In this document: positions 24,816-35,839 of the stretch, in pieces | Position numbering within the stretch: the stretch's first letter is position 1 | Layout of the letters: the number at the start of each line of letters is the position of its first letter | Source: Odobenus rosmarus divergens | Lineage: Eukaryota; Chordata; Mammalia; Carnivora; Odobenidae | Assembly (NCBI RefSeq): GCF_000321225.1 | Contig: NW_004450478.1 | Coordinates: forward strand, 3,319,634 to 3,383,633 | Reading direction: 5' to 3' | DNA: 64,000 nt | Translations under genes and position numbers: made by a program | The notes under the pieces: model-generated | Database searches by the model: none | Told to the model about the DNA's origin: nothing | The model's input: the letters and a program-made list of their open reading frames with translations, nothing else

Positions 24816-25109
24816 CTGCATGTCGAAAGAAGTTTGAAAAATCATGTTTTCTTCTAAACATAACACTTCTTTAAGATTATTCTATTAGTTGAGGAAATAA
24901 TCATATTGAGTATATTTTTAAAAGAGAAACATTACTCATGAAGTTTTTAGTGCTTCTTATAGCTTATTTTTTGCCAAATCTCTGCTCACTCTGCCCAAGC
25001 TACATTATCAGTTTCACAGTCATGACTGCATCTTTCACCCAGAGAAAGCTGCATGTATTCCTTCCAGTATGCTAATTTTACCTGACATGTAAATGATATT
25101 CAGTACTTT

Positions 25110-25250
25110 TCAAAATGTATTTGCCACTATCCTTATCCTTACCCTAACCCTTATCCTCAGGGTTATTGTAGGTCATTTTTTTTTCCACTTTACAAATGAA
25201 GAAACTGAGATTTGATAAAGATTAAGCAATTTGCTTAGTGTTATTAAAAA
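25110..25250. mobile_element. MIR/L2-type ancient repeat
   Basis: CCACTTTACAAATGAAGAAA followed by CTGAGATTTGATAAAGATTA is the same series as at 22540. Confidence 0.45.
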
Positions 25251-25323
25251 GACTGTTGTTTTAATGAAAAAAAGAAGGAAAATGGGGGAAATGAAGTAAT
25301 GGTTTAAAAACTTTTTTTAAATC

Positions 25324-25544
25324 GCAGGGGGAGATGAACCATGAGAGACTGTGGACTCTGAGAAACAAACTGAGGGTTCTAGAGGGGAGGGGGTGGGGGG
25401 ATGGGTTAGCCTGGTGATGGGTATTAAAGACGGCACGTACTGCGTGGAGCACTGGGTGTTATACGCAAACAATGAATCATGGAACACTACATCCAAAACT
25501 AATGATGTAATGTATGGGGACTAACATAACATAATAAAATTTAA
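25324..25544 (+). mobile_element. Carnivore L1 3' end, 5'-truncated
   Basis: Same 3' UTR end as at 16685. The flank AAAAACTTTTTTTAAATC lies at 25306-25323 and again, with one extra T, at 25545-25563. Confidence 0.92.
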
Positions 25545-25592
25545 AAAAACTTTTTTTTAAATCTAAACCATAGTAGCTAAAATTCTTGAAAT

Positions 25593-25789
25593 TTTTTTTT
25601 TTTTTTAAGATTTTATTTATTTGACAGAGAGAGACACAGTGAGAGAGGGAACACAAGCAGGGGAAGTGGGAGAGGGAGAAGCAGACTCCCCACTGAGCAG
25701 GAAGCCCGATGCGGGGCTCGATCCCAGGACCCTGGGACCATGACCTGAGCTGAAGGCAGATGCTTAATGACTGAGCCACCCAGGCACGC
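25593..25789 (-). mobile_element. can-SINE
   Basis: Reverse orientation. Short flanking repeat CTTGAAAT on both sides. Confidence 0.92.
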
Positions 25790-25973
25790 CTTGAAATGGT
25801 ATTTTATCACGAGGTCTGTATAGACTTAAAATTGCCAGAGGGGCAAACTTCACAAAGTATAAGCATAAACAAAGGAACCATTATTTAAAAAGGTTTCTGT
25901 GGGAAAGAGGAATCTTTTCTGTAAAATCAGTGAAGAAATTTCATCCATGATTGGCAACCCTTACTGATCATAC

Positions 25974-26222
25974 CTGCATCAGGAAAGCAATTTTGGAATC
26001 ATCTTCATAATCAGCTTCTGAATAGTAGAGCCGCTGCAGTAAACATTTGTACTTCAAAAATGATTCTCGTTGTCGAGTCTCATTGTCAAGGTTAATACAG
26101 CGACGACACCGGTATATGCGGTGTAAGGTGGATGAGACGGCAAACTCTGTGGAAGGCAAATAGAGCTGGCAACCGTGGCAAAAGTAAATTTTCTTATAAA
26201 ACTTCAATGGGTCTTGAGGGAC
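25974..26222 (-). CDS. IQUB: IQUB exon: CxxC-x20-CxxC putative zinc-binding segment
   Basis: This is the longest exon in the window: 83 codons (residues 409-491), phase 0 at both ends. The acceptor is ACTATTTAG|GTC and the donor ATGCAG|GTATGA. It starts [14 protein letters not shown]. It carries two Cys pairs, CHGC (residues 423-426) and CRRC (447-450), separated by 20 residues that contain LPSTEF. This is the layout of a small zinc ribbon or treble-clef-like unit. It is followed by [20 protein letters not shown] and an acidic stretch (EADYEDDSK). The zinc role is inferred from residue spacing only. Confidence 0.95.
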
Positions 26223-26589
26223 CTAAATAGTAAAAAACAAAAAAAGTTACAAAAGTCCGGCTAAATACTAACCAACAGAAGCACTGAGGGCTAACTTATC
26301 TTAGAATGAGATAAAAAGTTGGTTAATTTTTAAACTCCTATTTCCCTTAACTTCCTATTCTACACAAAATTTAAATTTCAAGCAGTATTCATTTGTCCTG
26401 CCAAATTGTTAAGGAATCTGTATTATTTTTAAAAAGAATTTAGATTTTTGGTGTCATACTATATTAATCTTACAGGCTAGATTCACATATAAGTAAAAGC
26501 CCACTAAACTAAGTGTTTTTCTCATTTCATTTATCTTAACACTAAATTTGGATTGACTCAAAGATCGATATTCAAAACTTGAAACTCTG

Positions 26590-27635
26590 CATCATACAGT
26601 GGTTCTATTTTTAATTTTTTGAGGAACTTCCATACTGTTTTCTGTAATGGCTGTATCAATTTAAATTTCAGAGAACAGAACACAAGGGTTCCCTTTTCTC
26701 CCTATCTCTGCCACCACTTGTTATTTCATGTCTTTTTGATACGAGCCATTCTGACAGGTAGAAGAGGATATCTCATTGTGGTTTTGATTTGCATTTCCCG
26801 ATGATTAGTGACATGAAGCACTTTTTCATGTACAATGTTGGCCATTTGTATGTCTTCTTTGAGAAAATGTCTATTGAGGTCTTTTGCCCATTTTTAAATT
26901 GGGTTAAAATTATTTTGCTATCGAGTTGTAGAAGTTCCTTTTTTTTTTTTTGGATATTAACTCAAATGGTTTGCAAATATTTTTTCCCATTCTGTAGGTT
27001 GCCTTTCATTTTGTTGATTGTTTCCTCTCTGTGCAGAAGGTTTTCAGTTTGACACATCCCATTTGTCTATTTTTACTTCTGTCACCTTTGCTTTTGTTTC
27101 ATGACCAAAAAATCATTGCTAAGGTCAATGTCAACAAGATTTTCCCTATATTTCCTTTTAATAGTATTATAGTTTCAGGTCTTATATTTAAATCTTTAAC
27201 CTATTTTGAGTTGATTTTTGTATGTGGTGTGAGATAAAGGTTGATTTTTTTGCATGTGGCTATCCAGTTTTTTCAACATCCTTTAGTAAAGAAACTATCC
27301 TTTCCTCACTGTTCATTCTTAGCTCCTTTGTGGGTTTGTTTCTGGGCTTTCTATTTTGTGGCACTGATCTATGTGTCTGTTTTTGTGGCAGTACCATACT
27401 GTTTGAACTATATAGCTTTGGAATATAGTTTGAAATCAGGAAGCATGATGCCTCCAGCTTTGTTCTTTCTCGAGATTGCTTTGGCTATATGGGATCTTTT
27501 GTGATTCCATACAAATTTTAGGATTTTTTTTCTATTTCTGTGAAAAATGCCATTGGAATTTTGATAGGGACTGCATGGAATCTATAGATCACTTTGGGTA
27601 GTATGAACATTTTAACAATATTAATTCTTTGAAAA
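26590..27635 (-). mobile_element. L1 fragment (ORF2 C-terminal part)
   Basis: This reverse-strand L1 includes GCTATCCAGTTTTTTCAACA, CTTTAACCTATTTTGAGTTG and CTCTGTGCAGAAGGTTTTCAG-like phrases. Several plus-strand open frames here are by-products. Confidence 0.85.
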
Positions 27636-27639
27636 AGAT

Positions 27640-28135
27640 TTCTTAAGTACAAAATAAATGCCAAAAGCATGATCCATTTTAAAAATGGATAAATCCAACT
27701 TCATTGAAATAAAAAACATCTGCTCTGTTAAAGATACTGTTAAGAGAATGAGAAGACAAGCTGCAGACTGAGGGAAAATATTTACAAACCATGTATCTTA
27801 CAAAGGACTTATATATAAAATATATAAGGAATTCTCAAAACTCAGTAATGAGAAAATAAACAACTCAATTTTAAGAAGAGGGGTTAGTGGCAAATGATAT
27901 GTGCAGATACTTCAACAAAAAGTTATATGGATGGCAAAAAAAGATGCATGAAAAGATGCTTAATATTATATTCATTAGGAAATCACAGATTAAAATATAA
28001 CGGAATACTACTATACATTTATTAGAATTCCAAAAGTAAAATAGAGACTGGCAATACCAGCTGCTGACAAGGATGCAGAACTATTGGAACTCTCACATTA
28101 CAGTTGGGGATGAAACAGATAAAACTGGCTTAGGT
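27640..28135 (+). mobile_element. L1 fragment, opposed to the previous one
   Basis: Plus-strand L1 ORF2 text covers part of the same L1 region as the neighbour. Two separate insertions abut head to head; this is not one element with an inverted 5' end. Confidence 0.7.
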
Positions 28136-28348
28136 ATAACCAAATAGTCAATTTTACCAAAGGCAAATTTAAAAACTGAATAAAATGATAAATTATGTGA
28201 ATGTGTAGAATATTAAAATCTATTACTGCAAACGTATAAAAGCTGAGTTAAGTATATAGAGGACTAGAAAGTAGCTTGGGCAAATAAAACACTAATTTGA
28301 ATAAGAAATAATATAATGGGCAATTTTTCTCTTTGAGTTTTGTTATAT

Positions 28349-28472
28349 ATTATATACATATATATATTTTAAGATTTTAACTAATCTCTACACCCAGTGT
28401 GGAGCTCGAACTTACAACCCTGAGATCAAGAGTTGCATGTTCTACAGGCTGAGCCAGCCGGGCATCACTGAC
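28349..28472 (-). mobile_element. Short tRNA-Lys-type SINE (older family)
   Basis: This is reverse orientation, with the motif CACCCAGTGTGGAGCTCGAA and a short length, and lacks the CT-rich arctoid body. The exact duplication GTTTTGTTATAT lies at 28337-28348 and 28473-28484. Confidence 0.85.
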
Positions 28473-28522
28473 GTTTTGTTATATTCTCTTGCAATACAAT
28501 TAAATTTTAAAAATCCATCAAA

Positions 28523-28735
28523 GCGGCATCTGGGTGACTCAGTTGAGCATCCGACTCTTGGTTTCTGCTCAGGTCATGATCTAAGGGTCTTAAGATTGAG
28601 CCCCACATCAAGCTCTGGGCTCAGTGGGGAGTCTGCTTGGGATTCTCTCTCTCTCTCTCCCTCTACTTCTCCCCCTGCTTGCACATGCTCTCTCTCTAAA
28701 AATAAATAAATAAATCTTTAAGAAATAAAAAAATA
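28523..28735 (+). mobile_element. can-SINE, older subfamily
   Basis: The head GGCATCTGGGTGACTCAG and the TTGAGCATCCGACTCTTGG variant mark an older subfamily. The flank AATCCATCAAA resembles GATCCATTAAA beyond the next SINE, implying that the neighbour inserted into this element's tail. Confidence 0.9.
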
Positions 28736-28944
28736 GGGCGCCTGGGTGGCTCAGTTGGTTAAGTGACTGCCTTCGGCTCAGGTCATGATCCTGGAGTCCC
28801 GGGATCGAGTCCCGCATCGGGCTCCCTGCTCAGCGAGGAGCCTGCTTCTCCCTCTGGCCCTCCCCACTCTCATGCGCTCTCTCTCTCTCTCTCTCTCTCT
28901 CATTCTCACGCTCTCAAAATAAATAAATCTTTAAAAAAAAAAAA
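28736..28944 (+). mobile_element. can-SINE nested in the tail of its neighbour
   Basis: Full length, with a (CT)n tract at about 28877-28902. It starts directly at the A-rich tail of the previous SINE. Confidence 0.92.
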
Positions 28945-29809
28945 GAAAGAATAAAAATAAAATAAAGATCCATTAAAAAAGAAAATATAAAAATTAATTT
29001 TATTTTTCTAAAAGGTTTGACCAAATATTGAGATTTTATATCAAAAAAGCAAAACAGATATTTAGCTGGCTTCTTAATAAATTATAACTTTAAATATAAT
29101 CACTAGAATAAAACACTATTTAGAATTCTTTAGTAAACCACTCCCTTCCAAACTTTACTAAAAGTGTTTTAAATAGTTTTGGACAGTAAGAAGGCAATAA
29201 GATACTTTTCTTGGCTCTAGACAGCAAAATCCTCATAGAAGCCTAAGCCTGTTGGAGCTGGAAAAGGTAGTTTAATTCAAATTCACGTACATTTGAAGTT
29301 CTCTCAGGGTATCTACACAGATCTGTTCAGTAATAACTATGACTAAGCAATAAGTCTTATAAGGAAACACAAACAAGGCACATGTAAAATCTCAGAAATG
29401 AAAAGTTTAACTCTCTCTGAGGCCTCATGAAGGAGGGGACCCATGAATTAAACGCCAGAAAATGAACAAGAGTTAGCTGAGTGGAGTAGGGGACAACATT
29501 CCAGGTGGAAGTAACAGTATGTTCAAAAGCATGACAGGGTGAGAGGTCAGGATTGCACAGTGCAATATTCAGTTTGGTTCAGAGAGGAAGGAAGAATTCA
29601 AACTTAAAAATACAGACACAGAAGAAGTTAAATGACTAAGTTTAATTTATTGACATAAAAAAACAATCATTCAAAAGAGATTTCACCAACAAGATGGTCT
29701 TCCACATGGACCCTAAGTAAAGCATTAAAGCAAAATTTGAATGTACTTCAATTTACTATAGCCTATCTCAGAATTCTGAGAAAGGAATACAGGAAAAAAA
29801 GTAGAGTAC

Positions 29810-29986
29810 CTTAAGATGTCTTGCAACTTCTGGATTAAATAGAGGTGTTTTGATGTAATGAAAAAAGAGTGTTGCAATTCTTTTTCTGAGTCCTTCAAGA
29901 TTATGATGTTTGACTCCTCTCATCATAAGGTCCACCTCTCTGTCAATCAGTTCTAGAATTTCCTGAGTCAGTTTACATTCATGTTC
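29810..29986 (-). CDS. IQUB: IQUB exon: helical C-terminal half, part 2
   Basis: The exon has 59 codons (residues 350-408), phase 0 at both ends. The acceptor is TTTGTATAG|GAA and the donor TTAAG|GTACTC. The peptide begins [20 protein letters not shown], continues [20 protein letters not shown] and ends [19 protein letters not shown]. It has an acidic-basic amphipathic helix followed by a short aromatic segment. I know of no enzymatic motif here. In the family this stretch is very well conserved between mammals, which suggests a structural or docking role in the radial spoke (inference). Confidence 0.95.
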
Positions 29987-30189
29987 CTATACAAAACAAA
30001 CATAATCAGTATAGAATTTTTAAAGTCACTAATTTAATTTTCAAAATTACCACCAAACAAACTGAAAACTATATTCCAAAAGAAAGAAATTCCAAAAGAA
30101 ACTGGTAGGAGTGTACCAACAACTAATCTGGAAAAAATCTTTTTTTTTTTTAAAAATCTTGACATTATCTAGGAGAGCTCCAGATATGC

Positions 30190-30835
30190 GTAATCTACAA
30201 TCCACCAATTCCACTCTTTAGAGTGCTTTAGAGAAATGTGCATATAGGCTCATTGTTTACAAAAGTTCAAAATTAGAAACAACCAAATATCCACAAATAA
30301 ATTGATGACATAAATAAGTGATGGCTTATTCATACAGTACATATAATGATAGAATATCAAATGTATGGAAATGAGTAAACTACAGCTATATACAATAACA
30401 AGCTTAAATCTTACAAATTAATGTTGTTGAGCAAAAGCAGCAAGGCACAAGATAATATTGTATCATTCCGTTTAAATAAAATCCAAAAATAAGCAACACT
30501 AAACCATATTATTCAAAGACATATATATATAGATATAAGTATATATATAGAGAGAGAGATACACACATACACATAGGTAGCAAAACTATAAAGAAAATCA
30601 AGGAAATGACTGCTGTGAAAGTCAATATTCTAGGGGACGAGAGGGTGAACTGGGATTACAAAGAGAAAGGGGGATACTCGCAATGTTGGCAATGTCCTGT
30701 TCTGGGGTCAGAGACAGGTTACATGGTTGGTGACTTCATATTCGTTTAATTGTGTGTGTGTGTGTGTGTGTGTGTATAAAATACATTTTTTCTGCAAATT
30801 TGTATAATTCACAATAATTTTTTAATAAAGTCACA
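30190..30835 (+). mobile_element. Old L1 3' fragment
   Basis: It has the CAAAATTAGAAACAACCAAA and GGAAATGAGTAAACTACAG style of the ORF2 end and its UTR. It is interrupted by AT-rich and TG repeats. Confidence 0.65.
30751..30776. repeat. (TG)n microsatellite
   Basis: About 13 uninterrupted TG units within an old L1 fragment. Confidence 0.95.
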
Positions 30836-31054
30836 GAAATGAGTGTGGTTGAATAAGAAAGCCCCAAGTAGAAGTTAAGTGATTAAGGTAGGATTTATGA
30901 GTAGTAAAATAGAAGTAAGTTGATCCAACTGCTCAAGAGAGGATTAAAAGAAACACAGTTTGAATGAAGGAGTCAGAACGTGAAGTCAGTAACTGTAAAA
31001 TAATGTTCTCCTGTACTTTTTAATACATACTTGGTAAAGCTAACTCAAGAGTCT

Positions 31055-31300
31055 ATATCAGGGGTCCTTGACCCTGAAGGCGTATTAGAATGACCTGGGG
31101 GAGATTTTTAAAGGTTTTAACATTGCCCTCATATTTGAGGATCTAATTTAATTTCTCTGAAATGGGGCCTACATATCATCCCTTATTCATTTATTCTCAT
31201 ATTCTCTCTCTCAATCTCTCTCTCTAGCTCTGTGAATCTTCCTCTCTCTTTCAAGCTCTCCAGATGATTCTAATGTGTACTCAGGTTTAAGATTCCCTGG
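31055..31300. mobile_element. MER5A-like DNA transposon with an insertion
   Basis: The terminal parts TCAGGGGTCCTTGACCCTGA and CAGATGATTCTAATGTGTAC fit MER5-type inverted ends. A TC-rich block lies in the middle. Confidence 0.6.
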
Positions 31301-31429
31301 TCTCTCTTAGTAATTGTCATCAAAGTAATACCTATCATTCATTGAGGGCTCCCTATTTGTAAGCACTGAGATATATAGATTATATTTATATTTTATAAAT
31401 AGATATATATGTACATATATACACACATA

Positions 31430-31540
31430 TATTTATAACCTCCAAGCAACTAATTTTACAAATGATGAAACTGATTTTCAGAAATGTTAAATAACTTATC
31501 TAAGATTATACAGCCTAATGAATAGATCCAGAATTTGAGT
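31430..31540. mobile_element. MIR/L2-type ancient repeat
   Basis: TTTACAAATGATGAAACTG, then AATAACTTATCTAAG and CCAGAATTTGAGTC. Confidence 0.45.
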
Positions 31541-31960
31541 CATGCTTAAAGGCCTTAATCCTCCATCAAAATATCGTTAAATAAATGTACATGTAGATAT
31601 ATTAGGTTAAACATATTGTTTAAGATATGCACAATTTATTTTTTAAGCCTATCCTTTCTTTTTGTTTTCTTTTTATTATTATTATTGTTATTAACCAGCT
31701 TATGTTCCTAAACATGTCAGTTAGGAGGATTTCTACTGTATTCCCTACCCGCACTCTTTTTTCCGATCTGGCTTTTTTACTGCCCACCATGGATACCATG
31801 TTCATTTCCGACCGCTGGACCTACTGCTTCTCTCTTTCTTCCTAACTATCTCTATCTTCCAATATTAGTCACTACACAAACATCTCTAAAAAGGTAATCC
31901 AGAACAAAGGCAGTCAATGCCTAATTCGTCAATGCCTCTGTTCTCAAGATGATGAGAAAT

Positions 31961-32135
31961 GGGGGTGCCTGGGTGGCTCAATGGGTTAAGTGTCTGCCTT
32001 CAGCTCAGGTCATGATCCCCGGGTCCTGGGATGGAGCCCCGCGCTGGGGAGTCAGCTTCTCCCTCTCCTTCTGCTGCTTCCCTCCACTCCTGCTCTCAAT
32101 ATCAAATAAATAAATAAAATCTTAAAAAAAAAAAA
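31961..32135 (+). mobile_element. can-SINE with a small internal deletion
   Basis: The head and tail are clear. About 20 bases around the GGGCTCCCTGCTC segment are missing. Flanks AAGATGATGAGAAAT and AAGATGGGAAGAAA are only loosely similar. Confidence 0.88.
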
Positions 32136-32643
32136 AGATGGGAAGAAACACAAGAGATCTATGGAGACTTACCTCCCAACAAGAACCATTTACACAACTA
32201 AAGTGTCTTAAATCAATAAATAAAGAGAAAAAAATTAAAATACTCCAATGCTGCTTTAAAACTGCTAAAAATAAAATTTTCACTGAAAAGTGTCAAAATA
32301 TATAGACAATTGCTGCTTTACTGAACTGGGTTGAGTATTAATTCCATGCTATATATTTGTATCCATTGCACAGATATGGCTATATTTATGTTTAGAATAT
32401 TCATTGTGCTACATTTATATTTATTATGTATCGTAATGTATAGTTTGAGAACTTTTAGATAAATATTAAAGCATAAGTCATATCCTCCCCAAATTATACC
32501 AAAACGATATAGCTGTTGACAAAATAAATTCATATATATAAACATTGATTAATCATCTTTATAATTAATACAAAACAGTTTATTTTAGTATTCATTTATT
32601 TTTATTGATAGTGATACTCAAAACTAAGAGAAAGTTAACATAC

Positions 32644-32814
32644 CTTCACAGTATGTTTAAGTGTTAGGAGTACATCCAGCCTTTCATCTTGAGAGATATT
32701 TTTCAGCATAATGCATTTATAGATGTTCTGCAGCTCTCTGGCTCTGATGGTGAACGGTGTATCCATCTCAATTATTTTGCCACTAAATGTTCTCCATACC
32801 TTTGGAGCTGAACA
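32644..32814 (-). CDS. IQUB: IQUB exon: start of the conserved C-terminal half
   Basis: The exon has 57 codons (residues 293-349), phase 0 at both ends. The donor is TGAAG|GTATGT. The acceptor ATATTTTTAAG|TGT is unusual: the pyrimidine run is only five T, and the preceding 40 bases are A-rich. The peptide has [20 protein letters not shown], then [20 protein letters not shown] and [17 protein letters not shown], matching remembered IQUB sequence. The reading frame joins exactly to both neighbours, which supports the acceptor despite its weak look. Confidence 0.94.
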
Positions 32815-33511
32815 CTTAAAAATATTAAGTTCATAATTATCAGTTAATTAAAGGTTAAAAAATAATTTTGTTACTTCTACTAAAAGCTACCTTAGTATCA
32901 TGTGCTTTATGAATAAAAGTATCACTAAAACTTGAGGAAATTAATTGAAGAATTTGTAGACCATGGGAAAGTAAAACATTTTAGGAAAAAAGATATAAAA
33001 GAGCTATTTAGTCTGTGGAAGTGCAAACACTTCTACAGGATTCAGAATTTGCTACACATTTGTACTAATTCTTATGTTGAATGGCTTAATGGGTATATGG
33101 AATAACTCATTGCCCTTTGGGAAAGGCATGTTATTTGGAATGTTTTAAAAAAAGGATCTGCTTGGTTCAGTTATAATTTATAGAAATGTGTCTTGATCAT
33201 GCTTTGCCAATTGAAGACAACTTTTGTGGAGCAATTGTTACAATCCTCAATGCATTAGACCTATAGATACTGCAAAATGGGAGTCTGAGTTATGGTTTTG
33301 TTTCTGATGAACGTTAAGTCTATAACAAGTTCACAGTTCCTCACAAAGCAGATGTCCATAGTCAAATGGCTGTATTTAGCTATCTTAGCAGTGCCGTGGT
33401 CCCTGCCTCCTGATGATGGCTAATATTCTCACTCCCTATTTCCAGATCTGGCTTGGTGTCTCCCAACCTAGCCCGCCCCATGAACTGAGGGTTAAAAATG
33501 GCGTTCACTTG

Positions 33512-33692
33512 GTTCATGATCCCAGGGTTCTGGGATCAAGCCCTGCGTCAGACTCACTGCTCAGCGGGGAGTATGCTTCTCCCTCTCTTTCTCTCCACTC
33601 GTGCTTTCTCTCTCATTCTCTCTCTCTCTCCAAATAAATAAATTAAATTAATTAATTATTAAATTAAACAATCAAATAAATAAATAAATAAT
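33512..33692 (+). mobile_element. 5'-truncated can-SINE
   Basis: It starts at GTTCATGATCCCAGGG, so the tRNA head is missing. The tail is a long AT-rich run. The duplication AAATGGCGTTCACTTG lies at 33496-33511 and, with one mismatch, at 33693-33708. Confidence 0.92.
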
Positions 33693-34196
33693 AAATGGTG
33701 TTCACTTGCCCTAAAGCTCATCTGCAGACTCCTGGGCTAAGAAAGGAGATGGAGTGTGGAGTGAGACACCAGAGACACCACTGCAATCTTTAATGAAAAT
33801 TAAGTCTGTTTTTGATGCTGTTCCTGTTCCCTCTTACCAAGCCTTTAAGAAAAGATGCATTCACCTAGAAATTTCACTGTGAAAACTCACTATTTTCTCT
33901 TCTTCTTTACGGTATAAAGCTGCTCAGTTTCTTTCCCTGATTTTAATCTATCAGAAACAAGGCTATTTTGATCACGACTATTAACTGTCCAAATGCTGGA
34001 TTTTTTATAGGCTGAATGGCTAAGTGCTTTAGAGACCTGCAGGCCAATTTATGCCATACTTGCAGCCATTTAAATCTTAGATTTTACATAATTTAAAGTT
34101 TAAATAGAAGCCCATGTATGGGTTCAAATCATCAGGAATGCAGACTAGCCAAACAGAGAAATAATATAAGGCTGTATTTAAAATGACAGTATTATG

Positions 34197-34403
34197 GGGC
34201 GCCTGGGTGGCTCAGTCATTAAGCGTCTGCCTTCAGCTCAGGTCATGTTCCCAGGGTCCTGAGATCGAGCCCCGCATCGGGCTCCCTGCTTGGCAGGAAG
34301 CCTGCTTCTCCCTCTCCCACTCCCCCTGCTTGTGTTCCCTCTCTCGCTGTGTCTCTCTCTGTCAAATAAATAAATAAAATCTTTTAAAAAATAAATAAAA
34401 AAT
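34197..34403 (+). mobile_element. can-SINE
   Basis: Full length. The exact 17-bp duplication AAAATGACAGTATTATG lies at 34180-34196 and 34404-34420, so it is a young insertion. Confidence 0.96.
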
Positions 34404-34790
34404 AAAATGACAGTATTATGAGGAATTTTTAGTTGCAGATTTAAATTACTTTTAAAATTTTTCACATGTCATATTAGCTAAATTACATTGAAAACTGAAA
34501 AGTACATCTAAAAACAACTATATTTGATATGTTTTCAAAGTAATGGCAGCATTTTCTAATCAATGCCAAAGTAAGTGCTGTTCAGAGCTACAAATTTTCA
34601 TCAGAAACTTTAGATTCCCAGGTCTAGTTTTAATTCAGCAAATGAGAGGCTGCAACCCTATAATTAATGTATATTCTTAAGGCATAAATCTAATATTAAA
34701 TAATGTACTGCTACTTAGCACACTGATAGAATTAACTAAAATTTATTAAGGATTATAAAAGGGAAATAGCTCAATAAGAAAATATCTTGT

Positions 34791-34982
34791 TGAGGGGCCT
34801 GGGTGGCTCAGTCAGTTAAGTGTCTGCCTTCAGCTCAGGTCATGATCCTGGGGTTCTTGGATCAAGCCCCTCGAGACCCTCGTCAAGCATGGAGTCTGCT
34901 TCCCCCTCTCCCTCTGCCACTCCCCCGCTCATGTGCTCTCTCTCTGTCACGATCTAACTAAATAAATAAAATTAAAAAGAAA
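34791..34982 (+). mobile_element. can-SINE
   Basis: The duplication AAGAAAATATCTTGT lies at 34776-34790 and, with one mismatch, at 34983-34997. Confidence 0.93.
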
Positions 34983-35315
34983 AAGAAAATATTTTGTCAT
35001 TTAATTATTATCACTTAGAAATAAATAAATATATATGTATTTTATATATATATATTGTTTTAAATAGATACAGCCTTGCTTGGAGTAGGTCTCAGAGTAT
35101 TACTAAAGTTTAATGTTTGTTTCAAAGCTCCTTTTAAAAGCTTTAAGGAATATGCAATCTTAGGCTAAGTTTCATATTGTGATATTTTAAAGTCTAACTA
35201 ATATCTTAATCTTTCCATGCAATCTTCTTCAGGGTGGTTCTACTAAATGCAATTTCCTTTCTTCCAGTAATGTGGACAATACCTTTTGCTCTACAGGCGG
35301 TAACTTAATTCATTT

Positions 35316-35504
35316 TTTTTAAGATTTTATTTATTTATTTGACAGAGAGAGAGCACAAGCAGGGGGAGCTGCAGGCAGAGGGAGAGGGAGAGGCAGGCTC
35401 CCTGCTGAGCAGGGAGCCCGATGTGGGGCTTGAACCCAGGACCCCGGGATCATGACCTGAGCCGAAGGCAGACGCTTAACCATCTGAGCCACCCAGGTGC
35501 CCCG
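35316..35504 (-). mobile_element. can-SINE
   Basis: Reverse orientation. The duplication ACTTAATTCATTT (35303-35315) recurs as ACTTACTTCATTT (35505-35517). Confidence 0.93.
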
Positions 35505-35801
35505 ACTTACTTCATTTGTAATAATCCAAGTATAATTACCTTTTAATGAAATGCCTAGTTCATCTACTAAATTGTATTTTAGCTGATAGACTGATTTAAC
35601 TCCACCTCCCCTTCAAGTTTTTAGCCCCATATAATATAGTATGATGTGGTAATATCTTGGATTTTTTCCAAATATATTCAACATCCAAAACCTTCCCACC
35701 CTCCAATTTTTAACTCAAACCCTACCTTTCCATAAAAATTCTTAACTACTATGTTTTGAACCAATGAAATTGCTAGTATCTGAAGTGCTATTGTACTTGT
35801 G

Positions 35802-35802
35802 A

Positions 35803-35836
<34 letters not shown>

Positions 35837-35839
35837 ACA
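35802..35839. repeat. (AC)n microsatellite
   Basis: About 18 AC units with one AA interruption in an IQUB intron. Confidence 0.95.

Larger units (their letters stand above)
24816..25973 (-). other. IQUB: IQUB intron with an L1 3' end and a can-SINE
   Basis: It holds a MIR-like tract at 25110-25250, a carnivore L1 3' end (25324-25544) and a minus-strand can-SINE (25593-25789). The remainder is AT-rich intron. Confidence 0.85.
26223..29809 (-). other. IQUB: IQUB intron with opposed L1 fragments and three SINEs
   Basis: It holds a minus-strand L1 fragment (26590-27635), a plus-strand L1 fragment (27640-28135), a tRNA-Lys-type SINE (28349-28472) and two tandem can-SINEs (28523-28944). From 28980 to 29809 I see only unique AT-rich intron. 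Confidence 0.85.
29987..32643 (-). other. IQUB: IQUB intron with old L1, MER5A-like element and a can-SINE
   Basis: The main contents are an L1 3' fragment (30190-30835), a MER5A-like element (31055-31300), a MIR-like tract (31430-31540) and a can-SINE (31961-32135). The rest is AT-rich without assignable features. Confidence 0.8.

Noticed and set aside
26619..27504. Cluster of hydrophobic plus-strand open frames
   Set aside because: They are the reverse strand of an L1 ORF2 fragment; the T-rich sequence mimics membrane proteins.
27635..27640. Single L1 with an inverted 5' end (twin priming)
   Set aside because: The two opposed pieces cover overlapping parts of ORF2, so they are better explained as separate insertions.
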